A stretch of 64,000 nucleotides of DNA from CANHVK01 sp044232905 (lineage in GTDB: Bacteria > Bacteroidota > Bacteroidia > Flavobacteriales_D > Crocinitomicaceae). The notes under the pieces are model-generated. The model made no database searches. It was not told where the DNA came from and worked only from the letters and a program-made list of their open reading frames with translations. The position numbers and the translations under genes were made by a program. The stretch is from assembly GCA_044232905.1 (NCBI GenBank), contig JBIIKZ010000006.1, forward strand, positions 1 through 64,000, in the 5' to 3' direction. Every line of letters begins with the position of its first letter. The stretch's first letter is position 1. Positions 1-9,325 of this stretch are shown here, in pieces.

Positions 1-78
1 CACGACTGGATTCGAACCAGCACACCTATTGGCACCACCCCCTCAAGATGGCATGTCTACCAATTTCACCACGTGGGC
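1..78 (-). tRNA. tRNA-Leu (anticodon GAG), 3' end cut by window edge
   Basis: On the minus strand the sequence starts with the acceptor arm GCCCACG (72-78) and ends at the window edge with its partner CGTG (1-4), so only the last few acceptor bases and the 3' end are missing. The D arm, a five-pair anticodon stem (CCATC/GGTGG), a seven-base loop with GAG at 42-44, a long variable arm and the T arm GGTTCGAATCC are all readable. The long variable arm marks a class II tRNA. The GAG anticodon reads Leu codons CUC/CUU. Confidence 0.95.
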
Positions 79-93
79 ATTTTATTTATCTCA

Positions 94-137
94 CATGTCT
101 ACCTCCCGATAGCTATCGGGATTCACCACGTGGGCAT
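94..137 (-). pseudogene. tRNA-Leu 5'-end fragment interrupted by a palindrome
   Basis: This is a second, partial copy of the first ~27 bases of the neighbouring tRNA-Leu: the acceptor arm and D-arm bases match 52-80. In the D loop, three bases of the intact copy are replaced by an 18-bp perfect palindrome (104-121, TCCCGATAGCTATCGGGA). Nothing of the anticodon, variable or T arms follows, so it cannot make a tRNA. It looks like the relic of a tandem tRNA duplication hit by a palindromic repeat of a kind common in Bacteroidota intergenic DNA. Confidence 0.8.
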
Positions 138-257
138 TTTTTTTTACAAAAGTATAATAATTTTTGATTAATCAGTGAATAAGAATGAACCACAAATTGG
201 CATTTTTCAAAACGATTAATTCTCTGAAACATTACCAAAAAAAAACCTTTATTTCGT

Positions 258-265
258 TATATTTG
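258..265 (+). promoter_or_regulatory. Probable promoter -7 element of the E1 dehydrogenase gene
   Basis: TATATTTG fits the Bacteroidota -7 consensus TAnnTTTG and lies 17 bases before the ATG at 283. I see no good TTG at the -33 distance, so the assignment rests on the -7 box and its position. Confidence 0.5.
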
Positions 266-282
266 TACTACAAAACAAGACG

Positions 283-2727
283 ATGGCAAACGACTCAATA
301 CAACTCGAAGAAAACAATGTGGACTTCAACACTTTTAAACAAGAAGTTTTAAACGACTTTAAGTTAGCGTGTTTATCCCGGGAAACTTCCTTACTAGGTA
401 GAAAAGAAGTACTTACAGGAAAAGCGAAATTTGGAATTTTCGGAGACGGAAAAGAATTAGCGCAATTAGCATTAGCTAAACAGTTCCGTAAAGGGGATTT
501 TAGATCTGGATATTACCGTGATCAAACCATGGTTTTTGCTTTGGGTGAATTGACTATTAAAGAATATTTTGCAGGATTGTACGCACACGCAGATATAGAA
601 TTAGAACCAACTTCTGCTGGTCGTCAAATGGGGGGTCATTTCGCGACACGTAACATTGACGAGCAAGGAAATTGGGTAGACTTAATGCAACATAACAATA
701 TTGCTTCAGACATCTCTCCTACTGCTGGTCAGATGTCACGTATGCTTGGTTTAGCGCAAGCATCCAAAGTATACAAGGAGCATCCAACTTTGAAAAATGA
801 TCCTAACTTCAAAAAATTCACAAACGATGGAAATGAAATCGTTTTTGGAACTATTGGAGATGCAAGTACATCGGAAGGTGTATTTTGGGAATCTATCAAC
901 GCTGCAGGTGTACTACAAATTCCAATTTTAATGTCTGTTTGGGATGATGGTTATGGAATATCCGTACCAACAGCAAAACAAACAACGAAAGGAAGTATTT
1001 CAGAAGTTTTAGCAGGTTTTCAACGTACGGAAGATAAACCGGGATGGGAAATTATGACTACCATCGGTTGGGATTATGCAAACATGGTCGAAACTTTTGA
1101 AAAAGCAGCAACAATTGTTCGGGAAGAACGAATCCCTGTATTTGTGCATGTAAAGGAAGTTAATCAGCCTCAAGGTCACTCCTCTTCTGGATCACATGAA
1201 CACTATAAATCTTCCGATCGTTTACAATGGGAAAAAGATTTTGACTGTATTGCAAAATTTAAAGAATGGATTTTAAATTTCCAAGTAGAAGGCGATATTA
1301 TTGCGACTCCAAAAGAAATTGAAGCATTAGAAAAAGCTGCTAAAGAAGAAGTTCGCGACATAAAAAACGCTGCATGGAAAGACTTTACAGATAATATTCG
1401 CAGAGACATTGACTCTGTATTACCTCTTTTGACACAACTAGCAACCGAAACAAAACATACAACTACGATATTACAGAACATCGAACGTTTAAACAAAGAG
1501 AAAGATTTGTTGCGAAAAGATGTTTACGGAATTGTTCGTACTTGTTTGCGTTTAGGCGCAAGTGATCATTGTCCAACTGCTCCACTATTAGCAACTTGGG
1601 TGAAAGAAAAATTAGCAATGTGTCATGAACTTTATTCTACGCATATCTATTCACAATCTTCCATGTCTGCATTATTGAAAGAAGAAGTAAAACCTATTTA
1701 CGATGATGCAGGTACACTAATCGATGGTAGATTGGTATTAAAAGAAAATTACCACGAAGTATTTGCGCGTTATCCTGAAACCTTAATTTTCGGGGAAGAT
1801 GTCGGTGGAATTGGCGGAGTTAACAAAAGTTGTGAAGGATTACAAGCTGCCTTCAGTGAACTACGCGTATTTGACACAGGGATTCGTGAAAATACAATCA
1901 TAGGTCAAGGGATTGGAATGGCGATGCGTGGACTACGTCCAATTGCTGAGATTCAATATTTAGATTATTTGATCTATGCTTTACAAATCATGTCCGATGA
2001 TTTAGCAACCTTACAATACAGAACGAAAGGCGGACAAAAAGCACCGTTAATTATAAGCACACGTGGTCACCGTTTAGAAGGAATTTGGCATAGCGGTAGT
2101 CCATTAGGAATGATTATCAATGCTGTTCGCGGAATGATTGTTTGTGTACCACGTAACATGACAAAAGCAGCAGGTTTTTACAACACCTTACTTGCCAGTG
2201 ATGATTGTGCTTTGGTAATAGAACCATTAAATGGATATAGAACAAAAGAGAAACGTCCAACCAACATTGGCGACTATCGCACACCAATTGGAATACCTGA
2301 AGTTGTACTTGAAGGAAGCGATCTTACCTTAGTTTCTTATGGTTCAACTTTTAATATTTGTGAGAAAGCTTGTCATATATTAAAAGAGCATGATATTCAC
2401 GTAGAATTAATTGATATTCAAACAATTTTACCGTTTGACGTAAACCATCGCATTAAACAATCCTTAGAGAAAACAAATCGATTATTAATAGTAGACGAGG
2501 ATGTAAGTGGTGGTGCGTGTGGATTTATGTTAGACAAAATATTAACCGAACAAAAAGCATATTTCACGTTGGATTCAGCGCCAGTTACTTTGACTTCAAA
2601 AGACCACAGACCCGCATATGGTTCTGACGGAGATTATTTCTCAAAACCAAACTTGGAAGATATTATCGAAAAAGTAATGGAAATTATGCACGAAGTAAAT
2701 CCAGCTAAATATCCAAAATTATATTAG
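283..2727 (+). CDS. Fused 2-oxoacid dehydrogenase E1 component (alpha + beta in one chain)
   Basis: Thiamine-diphosphate-dependent E1 of a pyruvate or branched-chain 2-oxoacid dehydrogenase complex, which decarboxylates the 2-oxoacid and passes the acyl group to the E2 lipoyl arm. Residues ~30-400 are the alpha half with the cofactor motif GDAS at 192-195 and its partner DDGYGIS near 221-227. Residues ~480-814 are the beta half, starting around LIFGEDVGG. The two halves are separate genes in most bacteria but are often fused in Bacteroidota, where ~800 residues is usual. The substrate (pyruvate or 2-oxoisovalerate) cannot be fixed from sequence alone. The next gene begins four bases after the stop. 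Confidence 0.88.
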   Translation: MANDSIQLEENNVDFNTFKQEVLNDFKLACLSRETSLLGRKEVLTGKAKFGIFGDGKELAQLALAKQFRKGDFRSGYYRDQTMVFALGELTIKEYFAGLYAHADIELEPTSAGRQMGGHFATRNIDEQGNWVDLMQHNNIASDISPTAGQMSRMLGLAQASKVYKEHPTLKNDPNFKKFTNDGNEIVFGTIGDASTSEGVFWESINAAGVLQIPILMSVWDDGYGISVPTAKQTTKGSISEVLAGFQRTEDKPGWEIMTTIGWDYANMVETFEKAATIVREERIPVFVHVKEVNQPQGHSSSGSHEHYKSSDRLQWEKDFDCIAKFKEWILNFQVEGDIIATPKEIEALEKAAKEEVRDIKNAAWKDFTDNIRRDIDSVLPLLTQLATETKHTTTILQNIERLNKEKDLLRKDVYGIVRTCLRLGASDHCPTAPLLATWVKEKLAMCHELYSTHIYSQSSMSALLKEEVKPIYDDAGTLIDGRLVLKENYHEVFARYPETLIFGEDVGGIGGVNKSCEGLQAAFSELRVFDTGIRENTIIGQGIGMAMRGLRPIAEIQYLDYLIYALQIMSDDLATLQYRTKGGQKAPLIISTRGHRLEGIWHSGSPLGMIINAVRGMIVCVPRNMTKAAGFYNTLLASDDCALVIEPLNGYRTKEKRPTNIGDYRTPIGIPEVVLEGSDLTLVSYGSTFNICEKACHILKEHDIHVELIDIQTILPFDVNHRIKQSLEKTNRLLIVDEDVSGGACGFMLDKILTEQKAYFTLDSAPVTLTSKDHRPAYGSDGDYFSKPNLEDIIEKVMEIMHEVNPAKYPKLY

Positions 2728-2731
2728 TCTC

Positions 2732-3442
2732 ATGAAAAAATTATTTTTTATACTTAGTATTCTTTCAATCGCAACTTCTGTTTTTTCTCAAGTTACTTCT
2801 GTTATACACGAAAAGTCTTATATAGAAGTAGAAGGCTCGGCAGACACATTGGTAGTTCCAGACATGATTTATCTAAAAATAGAAATAGACGAGCGCATGG
2901 ATGGGAAAACTAAAATCGCCATCGAAGACCAAGAAGAAGAAATGAAAAAAACGCTAATTGCCAATGGGATTAGTTTAGAAGATTTGAGTCTTTCCGATGC
3001 AAATACAGATATTATTCAAGTAAAATGGAAAAAACAAGTTCTGTCGAAATCTAATTATTTACTGAAAGTAACAAGCGCAAAAGAAGTGGCAATGGTTTTT
3101 GAAAAACTGAATGATATTAAGATAAATAACATTTATATTGAAAAAGTACATCATTCTAAATACAATTTAATTGTAAAAGATATTGAAATTAAAGCTATTA
3201 AGAACGCTAAACACAAAGCTGATTATTTATTACACGCTATTGGAGAGACAACTGGAAAATCATTAATCATTCGCCAAAATAACAATCCTTACCCATACCC
3301 TATGATGCGAACAATGGCTGCTCCAAATCCAATGTTATACGACGAAAACGGCAATACTGAAATTAAAGTAGAACGTTTAGACATACAATTTTCAAAGATT
3401 AAGATTTCTTCCAACATCTATGTAAAATTTGAAGTGAAATAA
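2732..3442 (+). CDS. Secreted SIMPL-domain (DUF541) protein
   Basis: A 236-residue exported protein. Residues 1-20 form a signal peptide ending in VFSQ, and the rest matches the SIMPL/DUF541 family, with the typical opening IEVEGSADTLVVPDMIYLKIEI. Families of this type are periplasmic or outer-membrane associated, and their molecular role is poorly defined. A Pro/Tyr/Met-rich stretch (PYPYPMM) near residue 188 is an insert in the second half. It sits four bases after the E1 gene and one base before cmk, so it is co-transcribed, but I see no functional link. Confidence 0.8.
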   Translation: MKKLFFILSILSIATSVFSQVTSVIHEKSYIEVEGSADTLVVPDMIYLKIEIDERMDGKTKIAIEDQEEEMKKTLIANGISLEDLSLSDANTDIIQVKWKKQVLSKSNYLLKVTSAKEVAMVFEKLNDIKINNIYIEKVHHSKYNLIVKDIEIKAIKNAKHKADYLLHAIGETTGKSLIIRQNNNPYPYPMMRTMAAPNPMLYDENGNTEIKVERLDIQFSKIKISSNIYVKFEVK

Positions 3443-3443
3443 G

Positions 3444-4142
3444 ATGCGAAATCATAGAAAGATAACGATCGCTATCGATGGATTTTCAAGTTGTGGAAAA
3501 AGTACTTTAGCGAAAGCTTTAGCATTCGAATTAGGGTATGTTTTTGTAGATACTGGCGCTATGTATCGTGCAGTAACTTTATTTTGTTATCGTAATAATT
3601 TAATAAGTAAAGATTCTGTTAATCAAAAATCTATCATCGATCACTTAAACCAAATTGAAATCCATTTTGAACGAAATAAAGAAACTTCAAAATTAGAAAT
3701 CTACTTAAATAACGCAGTGGTAGAACACGAAATTAGAAGCTTGGAAATCTCTTCTTTGGTGAGTAAAGTTGCCAGCATTAAAGAGGTAAGACAAAAATTA
3801 GTTGTCGAACAAAAAAAGATGGGAGAAAAAGGTGGCGTTGTAATGGATGGTAGAGATATCGGTTCTGTGGTTTTTCCAAATGCAGAATTAAAATTATTCA
3901 TAACTGCTTCACCAGAAATAAGAACAGAGCGTCGATTTAAAGAATTACTTTCAATCGAACCAAACATAACCCGTGAAGAAATACGTCAAAATCTAGAAGA
4001 ACGTGATTATTTAGACTCAACAAGAAAAGAAAGTCCACTTATTCAAACAGAAGATGCGATTGTAATTGATAATAGTGATATCAATCAACAAGAGCAATTA
4101 GAATTAGCTTTAGAACTTGTAAGGACACGTATGCATGGGTGA
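3444..4142 (+). CDS. cmk: Cytidylate kinase
   Basis: Phosphorylates CMP and dCMP to the diphosphates using ATP. The Walker A loop GFSSCGKST lies at residues 13-21, followed by VDTGAMYRA, the nucleoside-binding signature of the family, and DGRDIGSVVFP near residue 136. At 232 residues it is normal length. The gene ends in TGA and overlaps the uvrA start by eight bases, so the two are probably translated in a coupled way. Confidence 0.96.
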   Translation: MRNHRKITIAIDGFSSCGKSTLAKALAFELGYVFVDTGAMYRAVTLFCYRNNLISKDSVNQKSIIDHLNQIEIHFERNKETSKLEIYLNNAVVEHEIRSLEISSLVSKVASIKEVRQKLVVEQKKMGEKGGVVMDGRDIGSVVFPNAELKLFITASPEIRTERRFKELLSIEPNITREEIRQNLEERDYLDSTRKESPLIQTEDAIVIDNSDINQQEQLELALELVRTRMHG

Positions 4143-6912
4143 TAAATACATTCATATAAAAGGAGCACGTGTTAACAATCTAAAAAATATAGATGTTAAA
4201 ATCCAACACGGTAAAATAACGGTTATCACCGGTTTATCTGGATCCGGTAAATCTTCTCTTGCATTTGACACCTTGTATGCCGAAGGACAAAGACGTTATG
4301 TAGAGAGTTTATCCTCTTATGCGAGACAATTCTTAGGGAAATTAGACAAACCAGATACCGATTTTATCAAAGGAATCTCCCCTGCTATCGCAATCGAACA
4401 AAAGGTTACTTCTACAAACCCACGTTCTACCGTTGGAACATCCACAGAGGTTTACGATTATTTTAAAGTTCTCTTTGCGCGAATCGGAAAGACACATTCT
4501 CCGATTTCAGGGAATCAAGTAAAAAAACACACCGTTACTGATGTACTCGAACATATCAAAGCGCAGGAAGAAGAACTCAAAATCTATCTTCTTGCTCCGA
4601 TACACACCTTTCAAAAATATGGTGTAGAAAGACAAATATCCTTACTGAAAGAGCAAGGATATGCGCGTATTTTAATTAATAAAGATGTACTTAATCTAGA
4701 TGATGTTACTTCAGAAACACACAACGTTCATGAAGCGAAAGTAGTTATTGATCGTTTCAAAACAACCAAGGATGAGGAAGCGTTATTACGAATCTCCGAT
4801 TCTACTTCCCTAGCATTTTCAGAAGGTAATGGAAATTGTGAGATTTATTATCCTGACAGCAATGAAACTATCTATTTTAATAACCGTTTTGAACTGGATG
4901 GTATAGAATTTACGGAGCCAAGCGAACAGTTTTTTACTTTTAATAATCCGTATGGAGCTTGTAAGAAATGTGAGGGCTTTGGTTCTGTGGTAGATATTGA
5001 CCCAAAATTAGTAATTCCAGATCCATCATTGAGTGTTTATCAAGGTGCAATTGCTTGTTGGAAAGGTGAAACGATGGGAGAATATTTACGTGAATTAACC
5101 TTAAGTTCTACCAAATTCAATTTCCCGATACACCGACCAATAGACGAATTAACCAAAGAAGAATACAATTTGTTATGGACTGGAAATAAATATTTCACCG
5201 GATTAAATGCATTTTTCGCATTTGTAGAGACTCAAACCTATAAAATTCAGTACCGCGTATTACTTTCTAGGTATCGTGGAAAAACAATTTGTCCGGATTG
5301 TAAGGGTACACGTTTGCGCAAAGACAGTAATTATGTAACTATACATCGTAAAACAATTACGGACTTAGTATTGTTACCAATTCGTGAATGTTACGCGTTT
5401 TTTCAAACGATCGAGTTAAATGAACACGATTTACAAGTAGCAAAACGTATTTTACTAGAAATTACAAGTCGATTAAAGTTTTTATGCGAAGTTGGTTTAG
5501 AATATTTAACACTCAACAGAACTTCCAACTCCTTATCTGGTGGAGAATCACAACGTATCAATCTAGCAACCTCTTTAGGAAGTAGTTTGGTTGGTTCAAT
5601 GTATATTTTAGATGAACCAAGTATTGGTTTGCATCCGCGTGACACCAAAAAATTGATTGATGTTCTTAAAAACCTTCGTGATCTAGGAAATACCGTAATC
5701 ATTGTAGAACACGAAGAAGACATCATGAAAGAAGCGGATGAAATTTTGGATATTGGTCCAATGGCTGGAATTTACGGTGGAGAAGTTGTTTTTCAAGGGA
5801 ATGACAGTCAGTTGCGCAATCAGAAACAAAGTCTAACAGCCCAATATCTTACCAAAGAACGTGTCATCCCAATACCTGCTACCAAACGTAAACCACGCAA
5901 TTGGATTAAAATTATCGGAGCACGTGAAAACAATTTGCAAAATGTATCGGTTGACATCCCTTTATTCTCTTTGCTTTGCATTACAGGCGTTAGTGGTTCT
6001 GGTAAATCTACTTTGATAAAAGATATCCTCTACCCTACTATTCGTAAGCAACTTGGTGTTTTTGGAGATTTTCAAGGCGAAGTAAAATCGGTTGAAGGAG
6101 ATCTTAAATTTGTCAAAGGAATTGAATTAATTGATCAAAATCCAATAGGAAAATCCTCTCGAAGTAATCCCGTTACCTATGTAAAGGCTTTTGATGAGAT
6201 TAGAGATTTGTATGCACGATTACCGATTTCCAAAGCGCGTGGGTATAAACCTGGATTTTTCAGCTTTAATGTTGATGGTGGTCGTTGTGAGATGTGTGAA
6301 GGAGAGGGTATTATTACTGTAGGCATGCAATTCATGGCGGATGTTCATTTACCTTGTGAATCGTGTGAAGGTCGTCGTTACAAAGCCGAAACGCTGGAGG
6401 TAAAATACCACGAAAAAAACATTGCAGACTTGCTTGAGATGGATATTTCGGAGGCACTTGCATTTTTCAAGGAACGCAAAGGAACTTTAGAGGATAAAAT
6501 TATTTCTAAAATTCAACCGTTAGAGGATGTAGGACTTGGATATATTAAGATGGGTCAATCTTCTAGTACCTTGAGTGGTGGTGAAGCACAACGTATAAAA
6601 CTAGCCTCCTTTTTAACGAAAAGTGCAGGAGCACAAGGGAATGTTTTCATTTTTGACGAACCAACAACTGGTTTGCATTATTACGATATCGAAAAACTAT
6701 TAATTGCCTTACAGCGCTTAATTGACGCTGGAAATTCCATCATTGTCATAGAACACAATGGCGATGTAATTAAATGTGCAGATTGGGTGATAGACATTGG
6801 TCCGGAAGGTGGTGATAAAGGTGGAAACATTGTTTTTACAGGAACTCCTGAAGAATTGATTTTGGAGAAAGATAATTATACCGGAAAGTTTTTGAAGGGG
6901 AAGTTTGAGTGA
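4135..6912 (+). CDS. uvrA: Excinuclease ABC subunit A
   Basis: Damage-recognition ATPase of nucleotide excision repair. There are two ABC ATPase modules: Walker A GLSGSGKSS near residue 33 and GVSGSGKST near 620, with ABC signatures LSGGESQRI and LSGGEAQRI. The zinc-binding pairs CKKC/CPDC and CEMC/CESC are present. Length (925 residues) is typical for UvrA. It starts inside the last codons of cmk and ends in TGA immediately before a dispersed repeat. Confidence 0.98.
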   Translation: MGDKYIHIKGARVNNLKNIDVKIQHGKITVITGLSGSGKSSLAFDTLYAEGQRRYVESLSSYARQFLGKLDKPDTDFIKGISPAIAIEQKVTSTNPRSTVGTSTEVYDYFKVLFARIGKTHSPISGNQVKKHTVTDVLEHIKAQEEELKIYLLAPIHTFQKYGVERQISLLKEQGYARILINKDVLNLDDVTSETHNVHEAKVVIDRFKTTKDEEALLRISDSTSLAFSEGNGNCEIYYPDSNETIYFNNRFELDGIEFTEPSEQFFTFNNPYGACKKCEGFGSVVDIDPKLVIPDPSLSVYQGAIACWKGETMGEYLRELTLSSTKFNFPIHRPIDELTKEEYNLLWTGNKYFTGLNAFFAFVETQTYKIQYRVLLSRYRGKTICPDCKGTRLRKDSNYVTIHRKTITDLVLLPIRECYAFFQTIELNEHDLQVAKRILLEITSRLKFLCEVGLEYLTLNRTSNSLSGGESQRINLATSLGSSLVGSMYILDEPSIGLHPRDTKKLIDVLKNLRDLGNTVIIVEHEEDIMKEADEILDIGPMAGIYGGEVVFQGNDSQLRNQKQSLTAQYLTKERVIPIPATKRKPRNWIKIIGARENNLQNVSVDIPLFSLLCITGVSGSGKSTLIKDILYPTIRKQLGVFGDFQGEVKSVEGDLKFVKGIELIDQNPIGKSSRSNPVTYVKAFDEIRDLYARLPISKARGYKPGFFSFNVDGGRCEMCEGEGIITVGMQFMADVHLPCESCEGRRYKAETLEVKYHEKNIADLLEMDISEALAFFKERKGTLEDKIISKIQPLEDVGLGYIKMGQSSSTLSGGEAQRIKLASFLTKSAGAQGNVFIFDEPTTGLHYYDIEKLLIALQRLIDAGNSIIVIEHNGDVIKCADWVIDIGPEGGDKGGNIVFTGTPEELILEKDNYTGKFLKGKFE

Positions 6913-6968
6913 CGGCCCTTCGAGAACCTCAGGGACCGTAGGAATGAGTGACGAGTGACGAAGTGACG
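6913..6968 (+). repeat. Dispersed CCCTTCGAGA-type repeat plus GTGACGA tandem run
   Basis: Directly after uvrA is CCCTTCGAGAACCTCAGGG (6916-6934), flanked by CGG/CCG that extends the inverted ends. It is followed by a short run of TGACGAG/TGACGAA units (6947-6967). The same 19-mer or close variants occur at 8205-8223, 16736-16754 and, inverted and altered, at 26593-26609. All are intergenic, which suggests a short interspersed repeat family rather than a site serving one gene. Confidence 0.6.
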
Positions 6969-7027
6969 TATTTAACATTTAGAAATTGAGAATGTTATAA
7001 AGTGTTTGATGATTTGAAAATTTGAAA

Positions 7028-8104
7028 ATGGGTCGTATTCAACTAAAAAACCTTACTACTTTTCGAGCAATTGCGGCTTTTGTTGTTATTATAAGTCATA
7101 TCGAACGATTTAAACATCGGAATCAGTTAGCAAATTGGTATTATTCTCCATTCTTAAAAAACACAGGAGGACACATTGCAGTAGTATTATTTTTTGCTTT
7201 AAGTGGTTTTTTAATTACCTATTTGTTACTCAAAGAACGGGAACAAACAAGTACTATTCATATAAAACATTTTTATATCCGTAGAATATTACGAGTCTGG
7301 CCCTTATACTTCTTGACTTTGTTTGTAAGCTATAATTTATTAGACTATCCAATCACCACCACCACCTTGGTAATGACATTAACCTTCATACCCAACATAG
7401 CAGATGGCATGATGATGCGTTTTGAGCCTTGTCCGCCCTTATGGTCTATCGGTGTCGAGGAGCAATTTTACCTATCATGGCCTTGGTTGGTGAAATACAG
7501 TAACTACCTTATTTGGATTACAATTGTGGTATTTATTTTCATTACAGCACTCCCATTTATCGTCATTCCTCAGTTAATAAAAAACGAGGCGCGCGCTGAA
7601 ACTATTGAAATTTGGACACGATTATTCGAAAACCTCAAGTTTAACAGCATGTTCGCTGGCGCATTTTTTGCAGTATTGTTGCATCAGAAAAATAAGTTTA
7701 TTTATTTCTTAAATCGTTTCAAAACACTCTCCGTTAGTTTACTAATTCTGCCTTTTTACTGCTGGTTTTATGGTTTGAGTTTTACAAATTGTACAGACGA
7801 AATATATGCAGTGTTTTTCAGCATTTCCATTGTAATTGCCTGTTCGAATATCCATATCCCGAATATGGATCTCAAACCCTTAGTGTTCCTAGGTAAGATA
7901 TCCTATGGATTGTATATGTTTCATTGGATTGTATTGGAATTTATTTTTAGGTTGAACTTTATTCCAAATCATAACATTATGATATACAACATTAGTTTGT
8001 ATGGAATTACAATTGGAGTTACGATTATTCTTGCTTGGATTTCTTTTAGATTTATAGAGAGACCATTATTGAAATTAAAAAACAACTATTCTTTTCAAAA
8101 ATAG
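7028..8104 (+). CDS. Acyltransferase family 3 (OafA/YrhL-like) membrane protein
   Basis: Integral membrane acyltransferase that typically O-acylates cell-surface sugars. The N-terminal ISHIERF region holds the conserved His of the family, and about ten hydrophobic segments follow through residue ~350. VLFFALSGFLIT and the RRILRVWPLYFL segment are characteristic. I start at ATG 7028 (358 residues); a TTG two codons upstream gives the longer reading. It stands alone between uvrA and the convergent trxA. The acceptor is unknown. Confidence 0.88.
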   Translation: MGRIQLKNLTTFRAIAAFVVIISHIERFKHRNQLANWYYSPFLKNTGGHIAVVLFFALSGFLITYLLLKEREQTSTIHIKHFYIRRILRVWPLYFLTLFVSYNLLDYPITTTTLVMTLTFIPNIADGMMMRFEPCPPLWSIGVEEQFYLSWPWLVKYSNYLIWITIVVFIFITALPFIVIPQLIKNEARAETIEIWTRLFENLKFNSMFAGAFFAVLLHQKNKFIYFLNRFKTLSVSLLILPFYCWFYGLSFTNCTDEIYAVFFSISIVIACSNIHIPNMDLKPLVFLGKISYGLYMFHWIVLEFIFRLNFIPNHNIMIYNISLYGITIGVTIILAWISFRFIERPLLKLKNNYSFQK

Positions 8105-8157
8105 ATTGAGATAATAGAAAAAAAAGTTACGTCTATTTAAAAAATTAAAATCCATAA

Positions 8158-8193
8158 AAAAGTCGGATAATTCTTACGAACTAACCGACTTTT
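8158..8193. terminator. Bidirectional hairpin terminator between acyltransferase and trxA
   Basis: AAAAGTCGG (8158-8166) pairs with CCGACTTTT (8185-8193), giving a stem with an A-rich 5' side and T-rich 3' side on both strands. It lies between two convergent genes, where a shared terminator is expected. Confidence 0.65.
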
Positions 8194-8203
8194 GAAAAAC
8201 ACT

Positions 8204-8224
8204 ACCCTTCGAGAGCCTTAGGGT
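8204..8224. repeat. Dispersed CCCTTCGAGA-type repeat
   Basis: CCCTTCGAGAGCCTTAGGG (8205-8223) with flanking A/T differs by two bases from the copies at 6916 and 16736. It lies ten bases from the hairpin terminator and just past the trxA stop. Confidence 0.6.
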
Positions 8225-8234
8225 ACAAATACAA

Positions 8235-8552
8235 TTAAATAATAGCGTCTAATTTAGTAGCTAATTGTGCTTTTGGAACAGCACCAACAGATTTATCTAC
8301 AACCTCACCACCTTTGATGAAAAGGATTGTTGGGATGTTTCTAACACCAAACTGAGCAGATACACCTGGGTTGTTATCTACGTTTACTTTACCGATAATT
8401 GCTTTTCCTTCATATTCTTTGTATAATTCTTCGACAACTGGACCAATCATACGACATGGACCACACCATTCAGCCCAAAAGTCAACCAATACTGGTTTGT
8501 CTGATTTCAATACAAGCTCCTCGAAGTTTGCGTCTGTAATTTCTAATGCCAT
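8235..8552 (-). CDS. trxA: Thioredoxin
   Basis: Small cytosolic dithiol reductase of 105 residues. The active site WAEWCGPCRM has Cys30 and Cys33, and the cis-proline segment NIPTILF follows in the second half. Length and fold motifs are those of TrxA. It has its own promoter (8596-8626) although the genes upstream run on the same strand. Thioredoxin is an electron donor for many assimilatory sulfate reductases, so its position next to the cys run is apt, but it is a general housekeeping protein. Confidence 0.96.
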   Translation of the reverse strand: MALEITDANFEELVLKSDKPVLVDFWAEWCGPCRMIGPVVEELYKEYEGKAIIGKVNVDNNPGVSAQFGVRNIPTILFIKGGEVVDKSVGAVPKAQLATKLDAII

Positions 8553-8595
8553 CTTGTTTTATTTTAAAGTTTAAATTTTCACTTATTAACAGGTA

Positions 8596-8626
8596 CAAAT
8601 TTACTCGTTACGTTTGTAATGTCAAA
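8596..8626 (-). promoter_or_regulatory. Promoter of trxA
   Basis: On the minus strand TTTG (8626-8623), a 19-base spacer and TAAATTTG (8603-8596) match the Bacteroidota primary-sigma promoter (TTTG-n19-TAnnTTTG) exactly in both boxes and spacing. The likely start of transcription is about 8589, some 36 bases before the ATG. Confidence 0.75.
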
Positions 8627-8663
8627 GAGTTTGCCAAATCATTTTATTCTGCCAGACTGACAA

Positions 8664-9059
8664 TTAATTTTCGACAATCATTTTTTTCGCCGTCTTTTGA
8701 TTATCTGTTCTTAATTGATAAAAATACACCCCATTCTCTAAACGAACTGAATCATAGCGCACTATGTGTCCGCCTGCTTTATATTCTTGGTCGGCCAAGG
8801 TTTCTATCACCTCGTTGTTTTCTGCCAAAATTTCGAAAGTAACATGTTTCGTTTCTTCATTTGTAAAGTAAAATTCCAATTCTCCTGTTTGTTGATTTTT
8901 TTCCAAACTATAAAGGACACAGTATTTATCGAGGTTCATCTCTCCTTTTCGCATGTTATTCAATATTTTAGAATAAGCTAAAAAAGCGATGATAATCGTA
9001 ATGGTAACCAGCATAAAAATAACTGCTTTCTCCATGGTGAAAAACGTATATAATATCAT
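8664..9059 (-). CDS. Uncharacterised single-pass membrane protein with an extracytoplasmic beta domain
   Basis: A 131-residue protein I cannot assign. A hydrophobic segment around residues 10-28 (AVIFMLVTITIIIAFLAY) anchors the N-terminus. The rest is soluble, ending in GVYFYQLRTDNQKTAKKMIVEN, which resembles the closing strands of FlgD-like and type IX C-terminal domains (GVYFYQL...KK). I infer an extracytoplasmic Ig-like fold. The ATG at 9059 overlaps the previous stop in an ATGA arrangement. A start at the second Met (9035) is also possible. Confidence 0.6.
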   Translation of the reverse strand: MILYTFFTMEKAVIFMLVTITIIIAFLAYSKILNNMRKGEMNLDKYCVLYSLEKNQQTGELEFYFTNEETKHVTFEILAENNEVIETLADQEYKAGGHIVRYDSVRLENGVYFYQLRTDNQKTAKKMIVEN

Positions 9060-9325
9060 AATGAAATAATTCCTTTAATGGTACTTGCTTGTCGATATTT
9101 ATCTAAGATATAATCTACGTGTAAAGCTACTTCTTTTATACTAATACTTGCGTATTTTCCGTTTTTTGACTCATTGATAGTTATGATTGCCTCTTCTTCA
9201 AAAAGTGCACGTACAGATGTCACGTGATCTTGGTGATTCTCCACAATAAATTTATACAAATAAACATTTGGCCAATCTTCTTGTTCCAATTGTGCTTTAA
9301 GACGTTGTAATGTTTCCTCCATCAT
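9056..9325 (-). CDS. DUF493 family protein
   Basis: Small cytosolic protein (89 residues from ATG 9325; an upstream GTG at 9331 gives 91) of the DUF493/YbeD-like family, an alpha-beta ACT-like fold of unknown function. Recognisable are WPNVYLYKFIVEN near the start and ISIKEVALHVDYILDKYRQ. The gene overlaps the end of its upstream neighbour by about 30 bases and the next gene by four (ATGA), so this triplet is translationally coupled. Confidence 0.7.
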   Translation of the reverse strand: MMEETLQRLKAQLEQEDWPNVYLYKFIVENHQDHVTSVRALFEEEAIITINESKNGKYASISIKEVALHVDYILDKYRQASTIKGIISL

